NCBI GenBank assembly: GCA_016708305.1 | Contig: JADJGB010000008.1 | Location: forward strand, 806,001-870,000 | Source: Sphingobacteriales bacterium | GTDB lineage: Bacteria; Bacteroidota; Bacteroidia; Chitinophagales; Chitinophagaceae | DNA: 64,000 nucleotides | Direction of reading: 5' to 3' | The notes under the pieces: model-generated | The model's input: the letters and a program-made list of their open reading frames with translations, nothing else | Told to the model about the DNA's origin: nothing | Database searches by the model: none | Position numbers and translations under genes: made by a program | Shown here: piece after piece, positions 39,451-48,150 of the stretch | How positions within the stretch are numbered: the first letter of the stretch is position 1 | How the letters are laid out: each line of letters starts with the position of its first letter

Positions 39451-40430
39451 GTAAGCGCTTCCCAATTATCTTCCCAAGATTTTATGGCGTATGGATATTT
39501 GTGGTTCCACTTATTTTTAAAGTCTTCCAGTGTTGCTTTTGCTGCCTGTTTTGTTGGGGCATTGTAGATGAGTTTCATGTCTTTTGAAAATGCTTTTTTG
39601 TCTTTCCAAACCACATATTTTGCCGAGTTGCGTATTTGATGCACCACACAGATTTGTGTTTGTGATTGCGGGAAAACATTATTGATGGTTTGGGTAAAAC
39701 CATTGAGGTTATCGGTAGCTGTAATGAGTATGTCTTCTACACCTCTGGCTTTTAAATCGGTTAAAACGCTAAGCCAAAATGCAGCACTTTCGTTTTTGCC
39801 AAGCCACATGCCCAGTACTTCTTTTTGCCGTCTGTATTGAGCCCTACGGCAAGATAGATGGTTTTGTTAATGACTTTACTGTTTTCTCTTACCTTAAAAC
39901 AATACCATCCATCCATACAATTAAATACAGCGGATCTAAGGGCCTGTTTTGCCAGGCAACAATATCGCCGGCTACTGTTTCTGTAATTCTGGAAATGGTT
40001 GAAGTAGATACATCAAAGTGATAAACCTCGCGTATTTGTTCTTCAATATCGCTTACACTCATGCCTTTGGCATACAGCGATACGATTACATTTTCTACCC
40101 CATCTACCATGCTTTGGCGTTTGGGTATTATCATCGGGTTAAAGGAGGCGTCCCTGTCTCTGGGTACTTGTATTTCACTTTCTCCAAAACCGGTTTTAAT
40201 GCGTTTTGTGCCATAGCCGTTTCTGGCATTTGAAGTACTGCTTTTTTCATGCTTGTCGTAACCAAGGTGAGCATCTAACTCGCCTTCAAGCATCTTTTCA
40301 ATACCTCGTTTTTGGAGCTGAGTCAAAAAGTCAGTTAGCTCTTCTCCGGTTTTAAACTGCTTTAAAAAAGCGTCTGATAGCATTTGTTCTTTGTCCATAA
40401 AATTAAACTGTGTTTTTAAAATTAATAAAT

Positions 40431-40470
40431 AAGTCCTACAAAGTTGGGGTACCCCAACTTTGTAGGACTT
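40431..40470. repeat. Perfect 40-bp palindrome at the transposase-proximal end of IS256
   Basis: AAGTCCTACAAAGTTGGGGT (40431-40450) is followed without a loop by its exact reverse complement (40451-40470). It overlaps the inner edge of the right terminal repeat and lies 33 bp upstream of the transposase start at 40398. The left end of the element does not have it. It could form a strong hairpin in any read-through transcript. Confidence 0.9.
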
Positions 40471-40515
40471 ACACAGTTTATGTTATACTACCTATATTTA
40501 CAGAAATCTTTACAA

Positions 40516-41664
40516 TCAAATTATCTGACCTGACCACAACCTATTTAAAAAATCTTGCCATGGCAGGATGAGGATGCCTTTCACTAATCTTGGACTTGAT
40601 TCGGTGCAGATGATAATAGACTTTTTGACGGTATATTCCTCCATGAAAGCTTTGATACCTTGTAAATGACGACTGCTGACAGTGTCAGTGCTTTTAACTT
40701 CCAGGGCAACTTCGTTTTCACCCAATATGAAATCTACCTCGATCTGTGAAGCAGTTCTCCAATAGCTTATCGAGTACTCTGCGCCGGAATAATGACTATG
40801 TGCATATATTTCCTGATATATAAAATGTTCAAATGCATGTCCAAAACTTTCACTTTTTTCGGCTATCAGACCTCTTTTAAGAAGATGGTTGACAATACCT
40901 ACATCAAAAAAATAAAACTTAGGTGCTTGGATGACTCTCCGTTTAGGCTTCTTCTGATAGACCGGTACAAACCTACCGATCAAAGTCTCCTCCATAATCT
41001 GAAAGTAGGATTTAACTGTGTGGGCGCTAATACCAATATCTGTTGCAATGTTAGAGTAATTGACCATTTCGCCATTTGAGAAAGCCGCTGCATGTAAGAA
41101 CTTCGAAAAAACATTCATATTTCTAATTTGTGCTTCTCGAATCAATTCGTCCTGAAGGTAGTTACCGATATAGGCAGCCAAAAGTCGATTTGCATTATCT
41201 GCCAAATAATGTCTGGGTAAAAGCCCATTATTTAAAGCTCTAAGAAGATTAAAATTCGGTATTTCAGAACTTACGAGTGGATAGAGTTCATATCTAAGCG
41301 CTCGCCCTCCAAGTAGATTCACATCTGATCTGAGTATTTTCCTAGAGCTGGAACCACTTAATATAAAACGAATCCCTTTATTGACAATCAACCAATGTAC
41401 CTCATTCAACAAAGTCGGCATTCGTTGAATTTCATCTATTATGATCAAATCAATCTTATCGGAAGCGGCAACCATTTCCCTTATTATTGAAGGGCGTTTG
41501 TTTAGCTTTTCATATTCCTCTGAAAGCAATAAGTCGAATAAAATCGCTTTTGGGAAAAGAGTTTTGAGCAATGTGCTTTTACCCGTTTGTCTGGCACCCC
41601 ATAAAAAAAGGCTTTCCTGCCCAGATCCGGTAAAACTTTGTAATCGTTGAAATAAATTCTCCAT
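40516..41664 (-). CDS. AAA ATPase with DUF4143/nuclease-like C-terminus (copy 2, intact)
   Basis: This 382-residue protein has Walker A GARQTGKSTLLK (about residues 23-34), Walker B DLIIIDEIQRMPTLLNEV, sensor 1 RFILSGSSSRKILRSD, a winged-helix-like IATDIGISAHTVKSYFQIME and, at the C-terminus, SQIEVDFILGENEVALEVKS (PD-(D/E)XK-like). It is only distantly similar to the copies at 14024 and 48235. Role unknown. It lies on the strand opposite to the polysaccharide genes, next to the IS256, and is preceded by two 23-bp direct repeats. Confidence 0.9.
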   Translation of the reverse strand: MENLFQRLQSFTGSGQESLFLWGARQTGKSTLLKTLFPKAILFDLLLSEEYEKLNKRPSIIREMVAASDKIDLIIIDEIQRMPTLLNEVHWLIVNKGIRFILSGSSSRKILRSDVNLLGGRALRYELYPLVSSEIPNFNLLRALNNGLLPRHYLADNANRLLAAYIGNYLQDELIREAQIRNMNVFSKFLHAAAFSNGEMVNYSNIATDIGISAHTVKSYFQIMEETLIGRFVPVYQKKPKRRVIQAPKFYFFDVGIVNHLLKRGLIAEKSESFGHAFEHFIYQEIYAHSHYSGAEYSISYWRTASQIEVDFILGENEVALEVKSTDTVSSRHLQGIKAFMEEYTVKKSIIICTESSPRLVKGILILPWQDFLNRLWSGQII

Positions 41665-41679
41665 GATTCAATCTTAATG

Positions 41680-41744
41680 TTTGAAATATAATTTCAAAAT
41701 ATCATGATAAAATGAATGTCAATTTCAAAATATCATGATAAAAT
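41680..41744 (-). promoter_or_regulatory. Operator-like direct repeats upstream of ATPase copy 2
   Basis: A 23-bp sequence beginning ATTTCAAAATATCATGAT occurs twice without mismatch, at 41691-41713 and 41722-41744, 31 bp apart (close to three helical turns). The first copy also forms a palindrome with its left flank (TTTGAAATATAATTTCAAA, 41680-41698). The pair lies 16-80 bp upstream of the ATPase start, where an autoregulatory site would be expected. Confidence 0.65.
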
Positions 41745-41795
41745 ACAAATATAGGTATAGTAAGGGGAAAATACAGTATTGGAAAGGGGAATAAT

Positions 41796-41872
41796 TAAAA
41801 GTGAAAAGTGCCGGAGTGCTGGAGCGAAGCGGAAGTGCCGCACGACGTAAGGAGTTGCGGGAAAGAGTGAAA
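41796..41872. repeat. Dispersed G+C-rich repeat, copy 3
   Basis: GTGCCGGAGTGCTGGAGCGA, AGCGGAAGTGCCGCACGACG and TAAGGAGTTGCGGGAAAGAG follow each other. The core is identical to copy 1 over about 50 bp. Confidence 0.8.
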
Positions 41873-41955
41873 GATTCAAGATTTCAGATTTCAGATATCA
41901 GATATCAGATATTAGATTTGTGATTTATGATTAAAGATTTCTTACAGCTAAAGTT
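41871..41955. repeat. Degenerate heptanucleotide repeat (AGATTTC / AGATATC / AGATTTG)
   Basis: About ten consecutive 7-bp units of the form AGATNNN follow the G+C-rich repeat (AGATTCA, AGATTTC twice, AGATATC twice, AGATATT, AGATTTG and so on). The unit is related to GATTTAA/GATTGCA at 7172. A decayed continuation runs to about 41995. Confidence 0.65.
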
Positions 41956-42040
41956 AGATTTTAGACGTTAGATATTAGATTTATAATTCCAGATTGCAAA
42001 GTGCTAATTGCTTATGGCCTACTGCCTATAGCCTAAAGTG

Positions 42041-42118
42041 AATAGTGAATAGTGCCGGAGCGGAGCGGAGGTTCCGCACGACGTAAGGAATTGCGGGAAA
42101 AGGAGAAAAGTAGAAAGT
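42041..42118. repeat. Dispersed G+C-rich repeat, copy 4
   Basis: GTGAATAGTGCCGGAGCGGA, GCGGAGGTTCCGCACGACGT and AAGGAATTGCGGGAAAAGGA form a fourth, slightly diverged copy of the repeat at 34574, 170 bp after copy 3. Confidence 0.75.
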
Positions 42119-42213
42119 GGAGATTCTGCGATTCTGCGGTTTTGCAGATTGAAAGTCCTACTTTTTTGTATGATTTTTTAATTCAATTGACTCAAAATCA
42201 TTAAATATTTTAG

Positions 42214-42262
42214 GTTATAACCATAAAAGTATTTAAATTATGAGAATATTTGTGGTTGTAAC
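42214..42262. promoter_or_regulatory. Inverted repeat ahead of an ATPase fossil
   Basis: GTTATAACCATAAA (42214-42227) and TTTGTGGTTGTAAC (42249-42262) pair with 12 of 14 positions. The site lies about 65 bp upstream of an ATPase P-loop remnant, the same arrangement as at 6908. Confidence 0.45.
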
Positions 42263-42327
42263 ATAAATCATGACCGACTGACAATTATATATTGATCGGG
42301 TAAAATTATTAATTGGTGCTCTTTAGG

Positions 42328-42470
42328 CAAGAATTACCACCGGTATTCGTCGCAGTGGTAAATCTATAATATTGCGATTGCCCAAAGAATATTTGATCGA
42401 ACGCAGAATCCAACCGGAGCGAATTAGTTTTTATTAATTTTAAAGGTTTCAATTGTCAAGATTAATTTTG
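42328..42470 (+). pseudogene. AAA/DUF4143-type ATPase fossil (P-loop region only)
   Basis: The frame from 42328 reads ARITTGIRRSGKSIILRLPK, then EYLIERRIQPERISFY and a stop. After a one-base shift it continues INFKGFN. GIRRSGKS is the Walker A motif of this family (compare GIRRCGKS at 48235), and the E-R-I-x-F-I-N-F part is the next strand. Nothing of the remaining 300 or more codons is present. Confidence 0.65.
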
Positions 42471-42600
42471 CATTTAAGTTTCCTTCTACAACGAAATCAC
42501 ACTAAAACCCCGAAATTCTTTCTTACCAATTTGTGTATTCTGTGGTAGAAAAAAAGACGGACCCTCTTTTTTATCGGATGAGTAGCTACAATAATTTTAT

Positions 42601-44151
42601 TTGAAAAAAGTCCTGCTATATTTTCATACCCTCAAATACCTGAAATGGAAACAGGTCCGCTACAGGGCCTATTACTATTTGAGAAAAAAATTAGGTATTG
42701 AACCTAAGATTCCCGAATACAAAGACAATAACAGGAAGGCGGATTTCACCAACCATGTCATCCTTTATAAAACATGGTTAGGTGGAAATGCTTTTCGTTT
42801 TCTCAATCTGGAGAAGGACTTTGGCAATGAAATCGACTGGAATTATTCAGGATATGGGAAATTATGGACCTATAACCTGAACTATTTTGAATTTCTGTTG
42901 CAGGAAGGCATATCGAAGGAAGCTGGAATAGAACTTATCGGAAAATACATTGCACAATATGATGGGCTGAAGGATGGCAAGGAGCCTTTTCCAACCTCTC
43001 TTCGTCTGGTCAATTGGATAAAATTCCTGATCATTCACAAAATAGATGATGTAAATATCAGAGAATATATCCATCAGGATGCGTGGCGGCTATATCATTA
43101 CCCGGAATATCATCTGTTAGGCAATCATTTGCTGGAAAATGCTTTCGCATTAGTTATTGGAAGTGTTTATCTGGAGGATTATCGACTTTTTAGAAAGGGG
43201 ATCAATATATTAGAGAGCCAGCTTGATGAGCAAATTTTAAATGATGGCGCTCATTTTGAATTGAGTCCGATGTATCACTGTCTGATGTTGTACAGACTAC
43301 AGGACTGTATTCAGTTTCTACAAGTAAACCATTGGCAAATGGTTTCTCAAAGAAATATTGATAAGCTCGTAGAATATGCCGGAAAAATGATGGGGTGGCT
43401 TAAAAATATCAGTTATTCAGATAATTCTTTCCCTCATTTCAACGATTCTACAAACGGAATAGCGCCTTTGCCGGTACAGCTTTTTGAATACGGCAGACTA
43501 CTTGGAATAAATACATCAACTTTATTACTGAAAGAATCGGGATACAGGCGACTGAGGAACACAGATATTGATATGATCGTAATGGCCGGAAGCATTGGTG
43601 CAGCCTACATTCCCGGTCATGCACATGCGGACAGTCTGAGTTTTGAATGTCGTCTTAATAATCATCCATTTATAGTGGATATGGGGATATCTACATACGA
43701 AAAAACCCAATTGCGTCAGATGCAGCGAAGTACCCAAAGCCATAACACGGTGGTGGTGAATAATAAAAATTCATCCGAGGTCTGGGGAGGCTTCAGAGTG
43801 GCAAAACGGGCAAAAACAAAGATTTTGTTTGATGGTTCTGATAGATTAAGTTTAGTTCATTTTGGTTATGAGAAACCTGTTTTTCGTGAGTTTATTTTAC
43901 AATCGCAGTCATTGAAAATATTGGACAAAGTTGAGGCGGAGGCGGACCTGTTTTTACATTTTAATCCGGATATTTTACCTGTTCTGAATTTGCCGGAAAT
44001 AATGCTTGGAAGTGCTACTATCCTTTTTAACGGAGCAAAATCAATAACTGTTCATGATTATAATTATTGTTTAGGATTCAATAAAACGACTCCGGCAAAG
44101 AAACTTTGTGTAAGATTTGAAAAACAATTAGAGACTATTATTAAGGCATGA
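42601..44151 (+). CDS. Heparinase II/III-like protein (alginate-lyase-like toroid)
   Basis: This 516-residue protein has the helical toroid first half (LWTYNLNYFEFLLQEGISKE, PTSLRLVNWIKFLI, GNHLLENAFALVIGSVY) and the Heparinase_II_III second half (IPGHAHADSLSFECRLNNHP, RSTQSHNTVVVNNKNSSEVW). The latter holds the conserved His residues. Proteins of this type accompany the bi-domain oxidoreductase in polysaccharide loci and have no signal peptide here; their exact reaction is not settled. The open frame starts with TTG (42601). It overlaps the next gene by 4 bp. Confidence 0.87.
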   Translation: MKKVLLYFHTLKYLKWKQVRYRAYYYLRKKLGIEPKIPEYKDNNRKADFTNHVILYKTWLGGNAFRFLNLEKDFGNEIDWNYSGYGKLWTYNLNYFEFLLQEGISKEAGIELIGKYIAQYDGLKDGKEPFPTSLRLVNWIKFLIIHKIDDVNIREYIHQDAWRLYHYPEYHLLGNHLLENAFALVIGSVYLEDYRLFRKGINILESQLDEQILNDGAHFELSPMYHCLMLYRLQDCIQFLQVNHWQMVSQRNIDKLVEYAGKMMGWLKNISYSDNSFPHFNDSTNGIAPLPVQLFEYGRLLGINTSTLLLKESGYRRLRNTDIDMIVMAGSIGAAYIPGHAHADSLSFECRLNNHPFIVDMGISTYEKTQLRQMQRSTQSHNTVVVNNKNSSEVWGGFRVAKRAKTKILFDGSDRLSLVHFGYEKPVFREFILQSQSLKILDKVEAEADLFLHFNPDILPVLNLPEIMLGSATILFNGAKSITVHDYNYCLGFNKTTPAKKLCVRFEKQLETIIKA

Positions 44152-45386
44152 AAATTTTATTTTTATCCGATAATTTTTACCCTGAGGTCAATGCACCTGC
44201 TAATCGCACTTATGATCATTGCAGGGAGTGGGTAAAGCTTGGCGCTGATGTAACCGTCATTACTTGCGTTCCAAATTTTCCGAAAGGGAAAGTTTTCGAA
44301 GGCTATAAAAATAAATTGATTCAAACTCAGATAGTAGATGGCATAAGGGTGGTAAGAGTGTGGTCTTATATTACAGCTAATGAAGGCACTATAAAAAGAA
44401 TTTTGGATTATGTAAGTTTTGCCATTACATCATTTTTTGCATCATTATTTTATAAAGCAGACTTTATTATTGCTACTTCTCCACAGTTTTTTACCGCAAT
44501 GGCAGGGAGGGCTGCAGGGTTTTTTAAAAGAACTCCCTGGATAATGGAAGTAAGAGATATTTGGCCCGAATCTATAGTGGCAGTTGGCGCTATGAAGAAA
44601 AGCCGTTCTATTTTATTTTTAGAAAAAATTGAAAAATACCTGTATCGTACTGCACGAAAAATTGTGGTAGTTACCGATTCCTTTAAACAAAATATTATTG
44701 ATAAAGGAATTAATGGCGATAAAATTTATATTATTAAAAATGGCGTTTATTTGAACAAATTTTTTCCAATACCAAAGGATGAAATTATTGTGAAGGAATT
44801 GGGTCTGAATGGGAAATTTGTGGTGGCTTATTTTGGCACGCATGGCATGGCGCACAAACTGGACTTTGTTTTGCATGCGGCAAAAAACATAACCGACAAA
44901 TCCATTCATATACTTTTAATAGGAGATGGCGCCGAGCGTAAATATTTGTTGCAGTTGAAAGATCAATTGCATTTAGAAAACCTCACAATGTTAGCGTCTG
45001 TGTCAAAAGATGAGATTCAGAAATATATCAGTGTGATTGACGTGGCATTAGTGAATCTTAGAAAATCAGATACCTTCAAATCTGTTATACCTTCAAAAAT
45101 TTTTGAAAATGCAGCGATGCTCAAGCCCATTCTTTTGGGAGTAGAAGGAGAATCAAAGGCGCTGATTGAAGACTACAATGCGGGAATTTGCTTTGAACCT
45201 GAAAACGAAAACGAGTTTTTAGAAGCCTTGGGAAAAATGAAATCGGATACAGAACTGTATAGGGAATTCCAAAAAGGATGCGAACGTTTAGCGCATGATT
45301 TTGATAGAAGCAAACTGGCGAAGAAGATGTTGGAGGAAATTAGAAAGGAAATGAAAAGTGGAAAGTGGAGAGTGAATAGAGAATAG
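44148..45386 (+). CDS. Glycosyltransferase family 4, WbuB-like
   Basis: The 412-residue GT-B enzyme starts MKILFLSDNFYPEVNAPANR, which is characteristic of the WbuB (L-fucosamine transferase-like) group. It shows GADVTVITCVPNFPKGKVFE, IMEVRDIWPESIVAVGAM and a donor site with VIPSKIFENAAMLKPILLGV. It is intact and is translationally coupled to the heparinase-like gene. The acceptor cannot be told; a 6-deoxy-amino or fucose-type donor is possible given gmd/fcl. Confidence 0.88.
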   Translation: MKILFLSDNFYPEVNAPANRTYDHCREWVKLGADVTVITCVPNFPKGKVFEGYKNKLIQTQIVDGIRVVRVWSYITANEGTIKRILDYVSFAITSFFASLFYKADFIIATSPQFFTAMAGRAAGFFKRTPWIMEVRDIWPESIVAVGAMKKSRSILFLEKIEKYLYRTARKIVVVTDSFKQNIIDKGINGDKIYIIKNGVYLNKFFPIPKDEIIVKELGLNGKFVVAYFGTHGMAHKLDFVLHAAKNITDKSIHILLIGDGAERKYLLQLKDQLHLENLTMLASVSKDEIQKYISVIDVALVNLRKSDTFKSVIPSKIFENAAMLKPILLGVEGESKALIEDYNAGICFEPENENEFLEALGKMKSDTELYREFQKGCERLAHDFDRSKLAKKMLEEIRKEMKSGKWRVNRE

Positions 45387-45439
45387 TGATTAGAGAACAT
45401 TTGTAATTTTTATCATTAAATAATCGTTATCTTTACCTG

Positions 45440-45706
45440 ATGGGTAGGCTTTCAAAATTATTCAAAAAGATTTTAGATGGTCATTCTGATCAAAATATTA
45501 AATTTTCAGTACTTTGTAACCTACTCAATAAACTTGGATTTAAAGTCAGAATAAGTGGGAGTCATCATATTTTTTATAAAGAGGACATCTGTGAAATTAT
45601 AAATATTCAGGAAAAAAACGGTTATTCAAAAGCATATCAGATTAAACAAATACGAGAAATTTTTATAAATCATAAATTGGACCTAAGAGACGATGAAAAG
45701 TTATAA
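45440..45706 (+). CDS. hicA: HicA-like mRNA interferase toxin
   Basis: The 88-residue protein has the double-stranded RNA-binding-like HicA core, including LLNKLGFKVRISGSHHIFYK with the G-S-H catalytic His, and KAYQIKQIREIFINHKL. It is longer than the minimal HicA by an N-terminal helix (GRLSKLFKKILDGHSDQ). It overlaps the antitoxin gene by 14 bp, the usual toxin-first order. It would cleave mRNA when free of HicB. Confidence 0.82.
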   Translation: MGRLSKLFKKILDGHSDQNIKFSVLCNLLNKLGFKVRISGSHHIFYKEDICEIINIQEKNGYSKAYQIKQIREIFINHKLDLRDDEKL

Positions 45707-45908
45707 ATACGAGATTGTCATATACTGGAGTGAGACCGATCAGGCTTTCATCGCCGAAGTGCCTGAACTGGCGGGGTGCAAGTCAGACGGGGAAACTTAT
45801 CAAGAAGCGGTTTCCAATGTCCAAATAGTTATCCATGAATGGATTGAAACTGCTAATATGCTGGGTCGGGAAGTTCCTCCACCAAAAGGGAAATTGATAC
45901 TTGCATAG
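45693..45908 (+). CDS. hicB: HicB-like antitoxin
   Basis: The 71-residue protein is the partial RNase-H-fold domain of HicB: YEIVIYWSETDQAFIAEVPE, then LAGCKSDGETYQEAVSNVQI and EWIETANMLGREVPPPKG. There is no C-terminal DNA-binding domain, so autoregulation would depend on another feature. It overlaps hicA by 14 bp. Confidence 0.87.
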   Translation: MKSYKYEIVIYWSETDQAFIAEVPELAGCKSDGETYQEAVSNVQIVIHEWIETANMLGREVPPPKGKLILA

Positions 45909-46287
45909 AAATCCTGATCGGATAAATTCAATCCCTCCCCAAAACGCGGCATTGGGCATTGTAAATCTAAACTCCGGAAAATATTGGCTAATAAAAAGGT
46001 AAAAATTGTGGATTTCGGAAACACTGTTGTTTTGTTAGTTCAGTTAACGTGCCCAAGGAAGTACCGACATAACCCAGTTCGGGATGCCCCAGGTAAGAAG
46101 GAAGGTTTCAAAAATCAAGAAAGAGACGACAAAATTTCTAGTGTTAAATTAAAAGTGAAAAGTGAATAACTAAAAGTGATATTCAATTCATTATCAACAA
46201 TATATAATAATCCTGATACAACAAATTATAATAAACATAACAATAGTAGTTTATCTAAACGATATTAAATACCTATTTCTATTTTTT
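45909..46287. other. Gene-free stretch downstream of hicAB
   Basis: I see no supported gene. The 61-codon frame at 45984-46169 has no recognisable content and no clear ribosome binding site. The region becomes very A+T-rich towards the repeat array at 46288. Confidence 0.45.
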
Positions 46288-46448
46288 TGCACAATGGAAA
46301 TCCTTAAAAGTACGCAATAGAAATTCTAAAAAATGCACAATAAAATGTCTTAAATCTGCACAATGGAAATACTTAAATCTGCACGATAAAATGTCTTAAA
46401 AACGTACAATAAAATATCTATAATCTGCACAATGAAAATAGAAAAAAC
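46288..46448. repeat. Seven tandem 23-bp repeats, no spacers
   Basis: Units start at 46288, 46311, 46334, 46357, 46380, 46403 and 46426, exactly 23 bp each. The consensus start is TGCACAATRRAAAT followed by a CTTAAA-like part. Units differ by 3-9 substitutions but never in length. The array ends 130 bp before the 2-epimerase gene. No Rep protein, ATPase or other obvious binding partner is encoded next to it. Confidence 0.85.
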
Positions 46449-46577
46449 ATTGGTATAAAGAAAGGAAACGAAGGAAAGAAAAATAAATTTGAGATTATAA
46501 CCCCAATTAATTATTTGACAAAACCTATTGAAGATAAATTTAATTTCTAATATTCTAAATTTTTTAAAAAAGGTAAT

Positions 46578-47662
46578 TTGAAAATTGATATTATCGCCGG
46601 CGCACGGCCCAATTTCATGAAAATTGCTCCAATTATTGCAGCAATAAAAAAGGCTCAGGAGGGTGGAGTAGATATTCAATACCGGCTTATACACACCGGT
46701 CAGCATTACGACAAGGCTATGAGTGAATCGTTTTTCAACAGTTAGAGATTCCGGAACCGGACATTAATTTGGGTGCGGGCGGTGGTTCGCAGGCAGAGCA
46801 AACGGCAGCCATTATGATGGGATATGAAAAGTGTCTGAAAGATTCAAAACCGGATATTTGTATTGTGGTGGGCGATGTTACATCTACAATGGCTTGTGCT
46901 ATTGTTGCAAAAAAGGCAATGATAAAAGTGGCACATGTGGAAGGTGGTATTCGGTCGGGCGATATAGCGATGCCCGAGGAAATCAATAGAATTGTAACGG
47001 ATTCTATTGCAGATTATTTTTTCACTACATCGGATACAGCCAATAATAACCTGATTGGGGAAGGGAAATCTGAGGACCAGATTTTTTTTGTGGGTAATAC
47101 GATGATTGATACATTAAAGAAGAATATAGGCCGCCTTCGTAAGCCTGAATTCTTTGATGATTATGGATTACAAGTGGGGAATTATATTGTAATGACGCTC
47201 CACCGTCCGGCAAATGTGGATGAAGAAGAAAATCTGAAAATATTGTTAAACGAAGTTGTAAGTAGCTCAGAGCCTTTGCCCGTCATATTCCCTGTACATC
47301 CCCGGACAGCCAAAATCCTGAATCAATTAGGCGTTCAACATAAAAGGCTTCATCCGGTAGAACCGTTAGGATATCTGGAATTTAATTATCTTGTAAAAAA
47401 TAGTAAGGCTGTTATTACGGATAGTGGGGGAATTACTGAAGAAACTACAGTTATGGGTATCCCCTGCATGACGCTTCGCGACAATACAGAGCGGCCTGAA
47501 ACAATCACAATAGGCACTAATGAACTATTGGGTACCGATCCGAAAGCGATTGCACCTGCAATGAAGAAGCTTATTGCAGGTCAATGGAAACAAGGAGACA
47601 TTCCTGCATTATGGAACGGGAAGGCAGCAGAGAGGATAGTGGAGGCATTGCTTAATTTGTAA
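46578..47662 (+). pseudogene. wecB: UDP-N-acetylglucosamine 2-epimerase (non-hydrolysing, WecB/WbpI-like), one frameshift
   Basis: The start is a TTG at 46578 behind AAAAAGGTAA (KIDIIAGARPNFMKIAPIIA). The catalytic region includes LIHTGQHYDKAMSESFF, then GAGGGSQAEQTAAIMMGYEK and ITDSGGITEETTVMGIPCMT. The frame breaks at about 46738-46742 (TTCAACAGTTAG). One added A gives FFKQLEIPEPDINLGAGG and joins both parts, corrected length about 362 residues. It would interconvert UDP-GlcNAc and UDP-ManNAc or, if WbpI-like, the 2,3-diacetamido uronic acids made via WbpA and WbpD. Confidence 0.87.
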
Positions 47663-47680
47663 TTTTTCTTGTTTAAGGAA

Positions 47681-48120
47681 AGGGATCAAACATTAAGGCA
47701 TTAAGGTTAGACGAAGCGATTTAAATTTCATGGTTCTTCATTTCTTAATGTTGAAAAAAAGGGTTGAAACATTAAGGCATTAAGGTTAGATTAAGTAATT
47801 AAGGCTTCATGCTCCTTCATTTCTTAATGTTGAAAAAAAGGGTTGAAACATTAAGGCATTAAGGTTAGATTAAGTAATTAAGGCTTCATGCTCCTTCATT
47901 TCTTAATGTTGAAAAGAAAGAGTTGAAACATTAAGGCATTTTGGTTTGATTAAGCGTTTACGACTTAATGCTTCTTCATTTCTTAATGTTGAAAAAAGGG
48001 ATAAAACATTAAGGCATTAAGGGGGATTGGGGAATTATTACTTCATGCTTTTTCATTTCTTATTGTTGAAAAATAGGGTTGAAACATTAAGGCATTAAGG
48101 TTGAATTAAAAAAAATTATA
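47681..48120 (+). repeat. 79-bp repeat family, cluster C (6 units)
   Basis: Unit starts (AAACATTAAGG) lie at 47688, 47767, 47846, 47926, 48004 and 48082, a period of 78-80 bp. The last unit is cut after AAGGTTGAATTAA, where the ATPase cassette begins. The first two units are nearly identical in type and order to two units at 49761-49920. Confidence 0.93.
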
Positions 48121-48150
48121 ATGTAAAAGTCTAAGAATATCCTTAATTAT

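Larger units (their letters stand above)
37790..40398 (-). pseudogene. IS256-family (mutator-type) transposase, interrupted and frameshifted
   Basis: The N-terminal part (40398 to 39889) starts MDKEQMLSDAFLKQFKTGEE and includes EGELDAHLGYDKHEKSST and PRDRDASFNP, both family signatures, ending at the first catalytic strand WMDGIV. The frame then shifts near 39880. The next part (39809 to 39435) has GVEDILITATDNLNGFTQTI and CVVHQIRNSAKYVVWKDKK. The C-terminal part (TVFFEFPLEIRKIIYTTNLI, ENLNGKIRKYTKNK) resumes at about 38040-37800, beyond the nested ISL3. It also has internal damage near its end. Confidence 0.85.
37742..40492. mobile_element. IS256-family element, split by a nested ISL3
   Basis: Terminal inverted repeats of 26 bp (about 22 matching, sharing CATAAACTGTGTAAGT) lie at 37742-37767 and 40467-40492. 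They are flanked by the 8-bp target duplication TATATTTA (37734-37741 and 40493-40500). Without the nested 1,402-bp element and its duplicated 8 bp the length is about 1.34 kb, normal for IS256. The orientation is leftward. Confidence 0.9.

Noticed and set aside
46288..46448. CRISPR array
   Set aside because: Units follow each other without spacers, are only 23 bp and are too diverged; no cas genes are present.
46288..46448. Iteron replication origin of an integrated plasmid
   Set aside because: The array is iteron-like, but no Rep protein, partition gene or DnaA-box cluster lies nearby.
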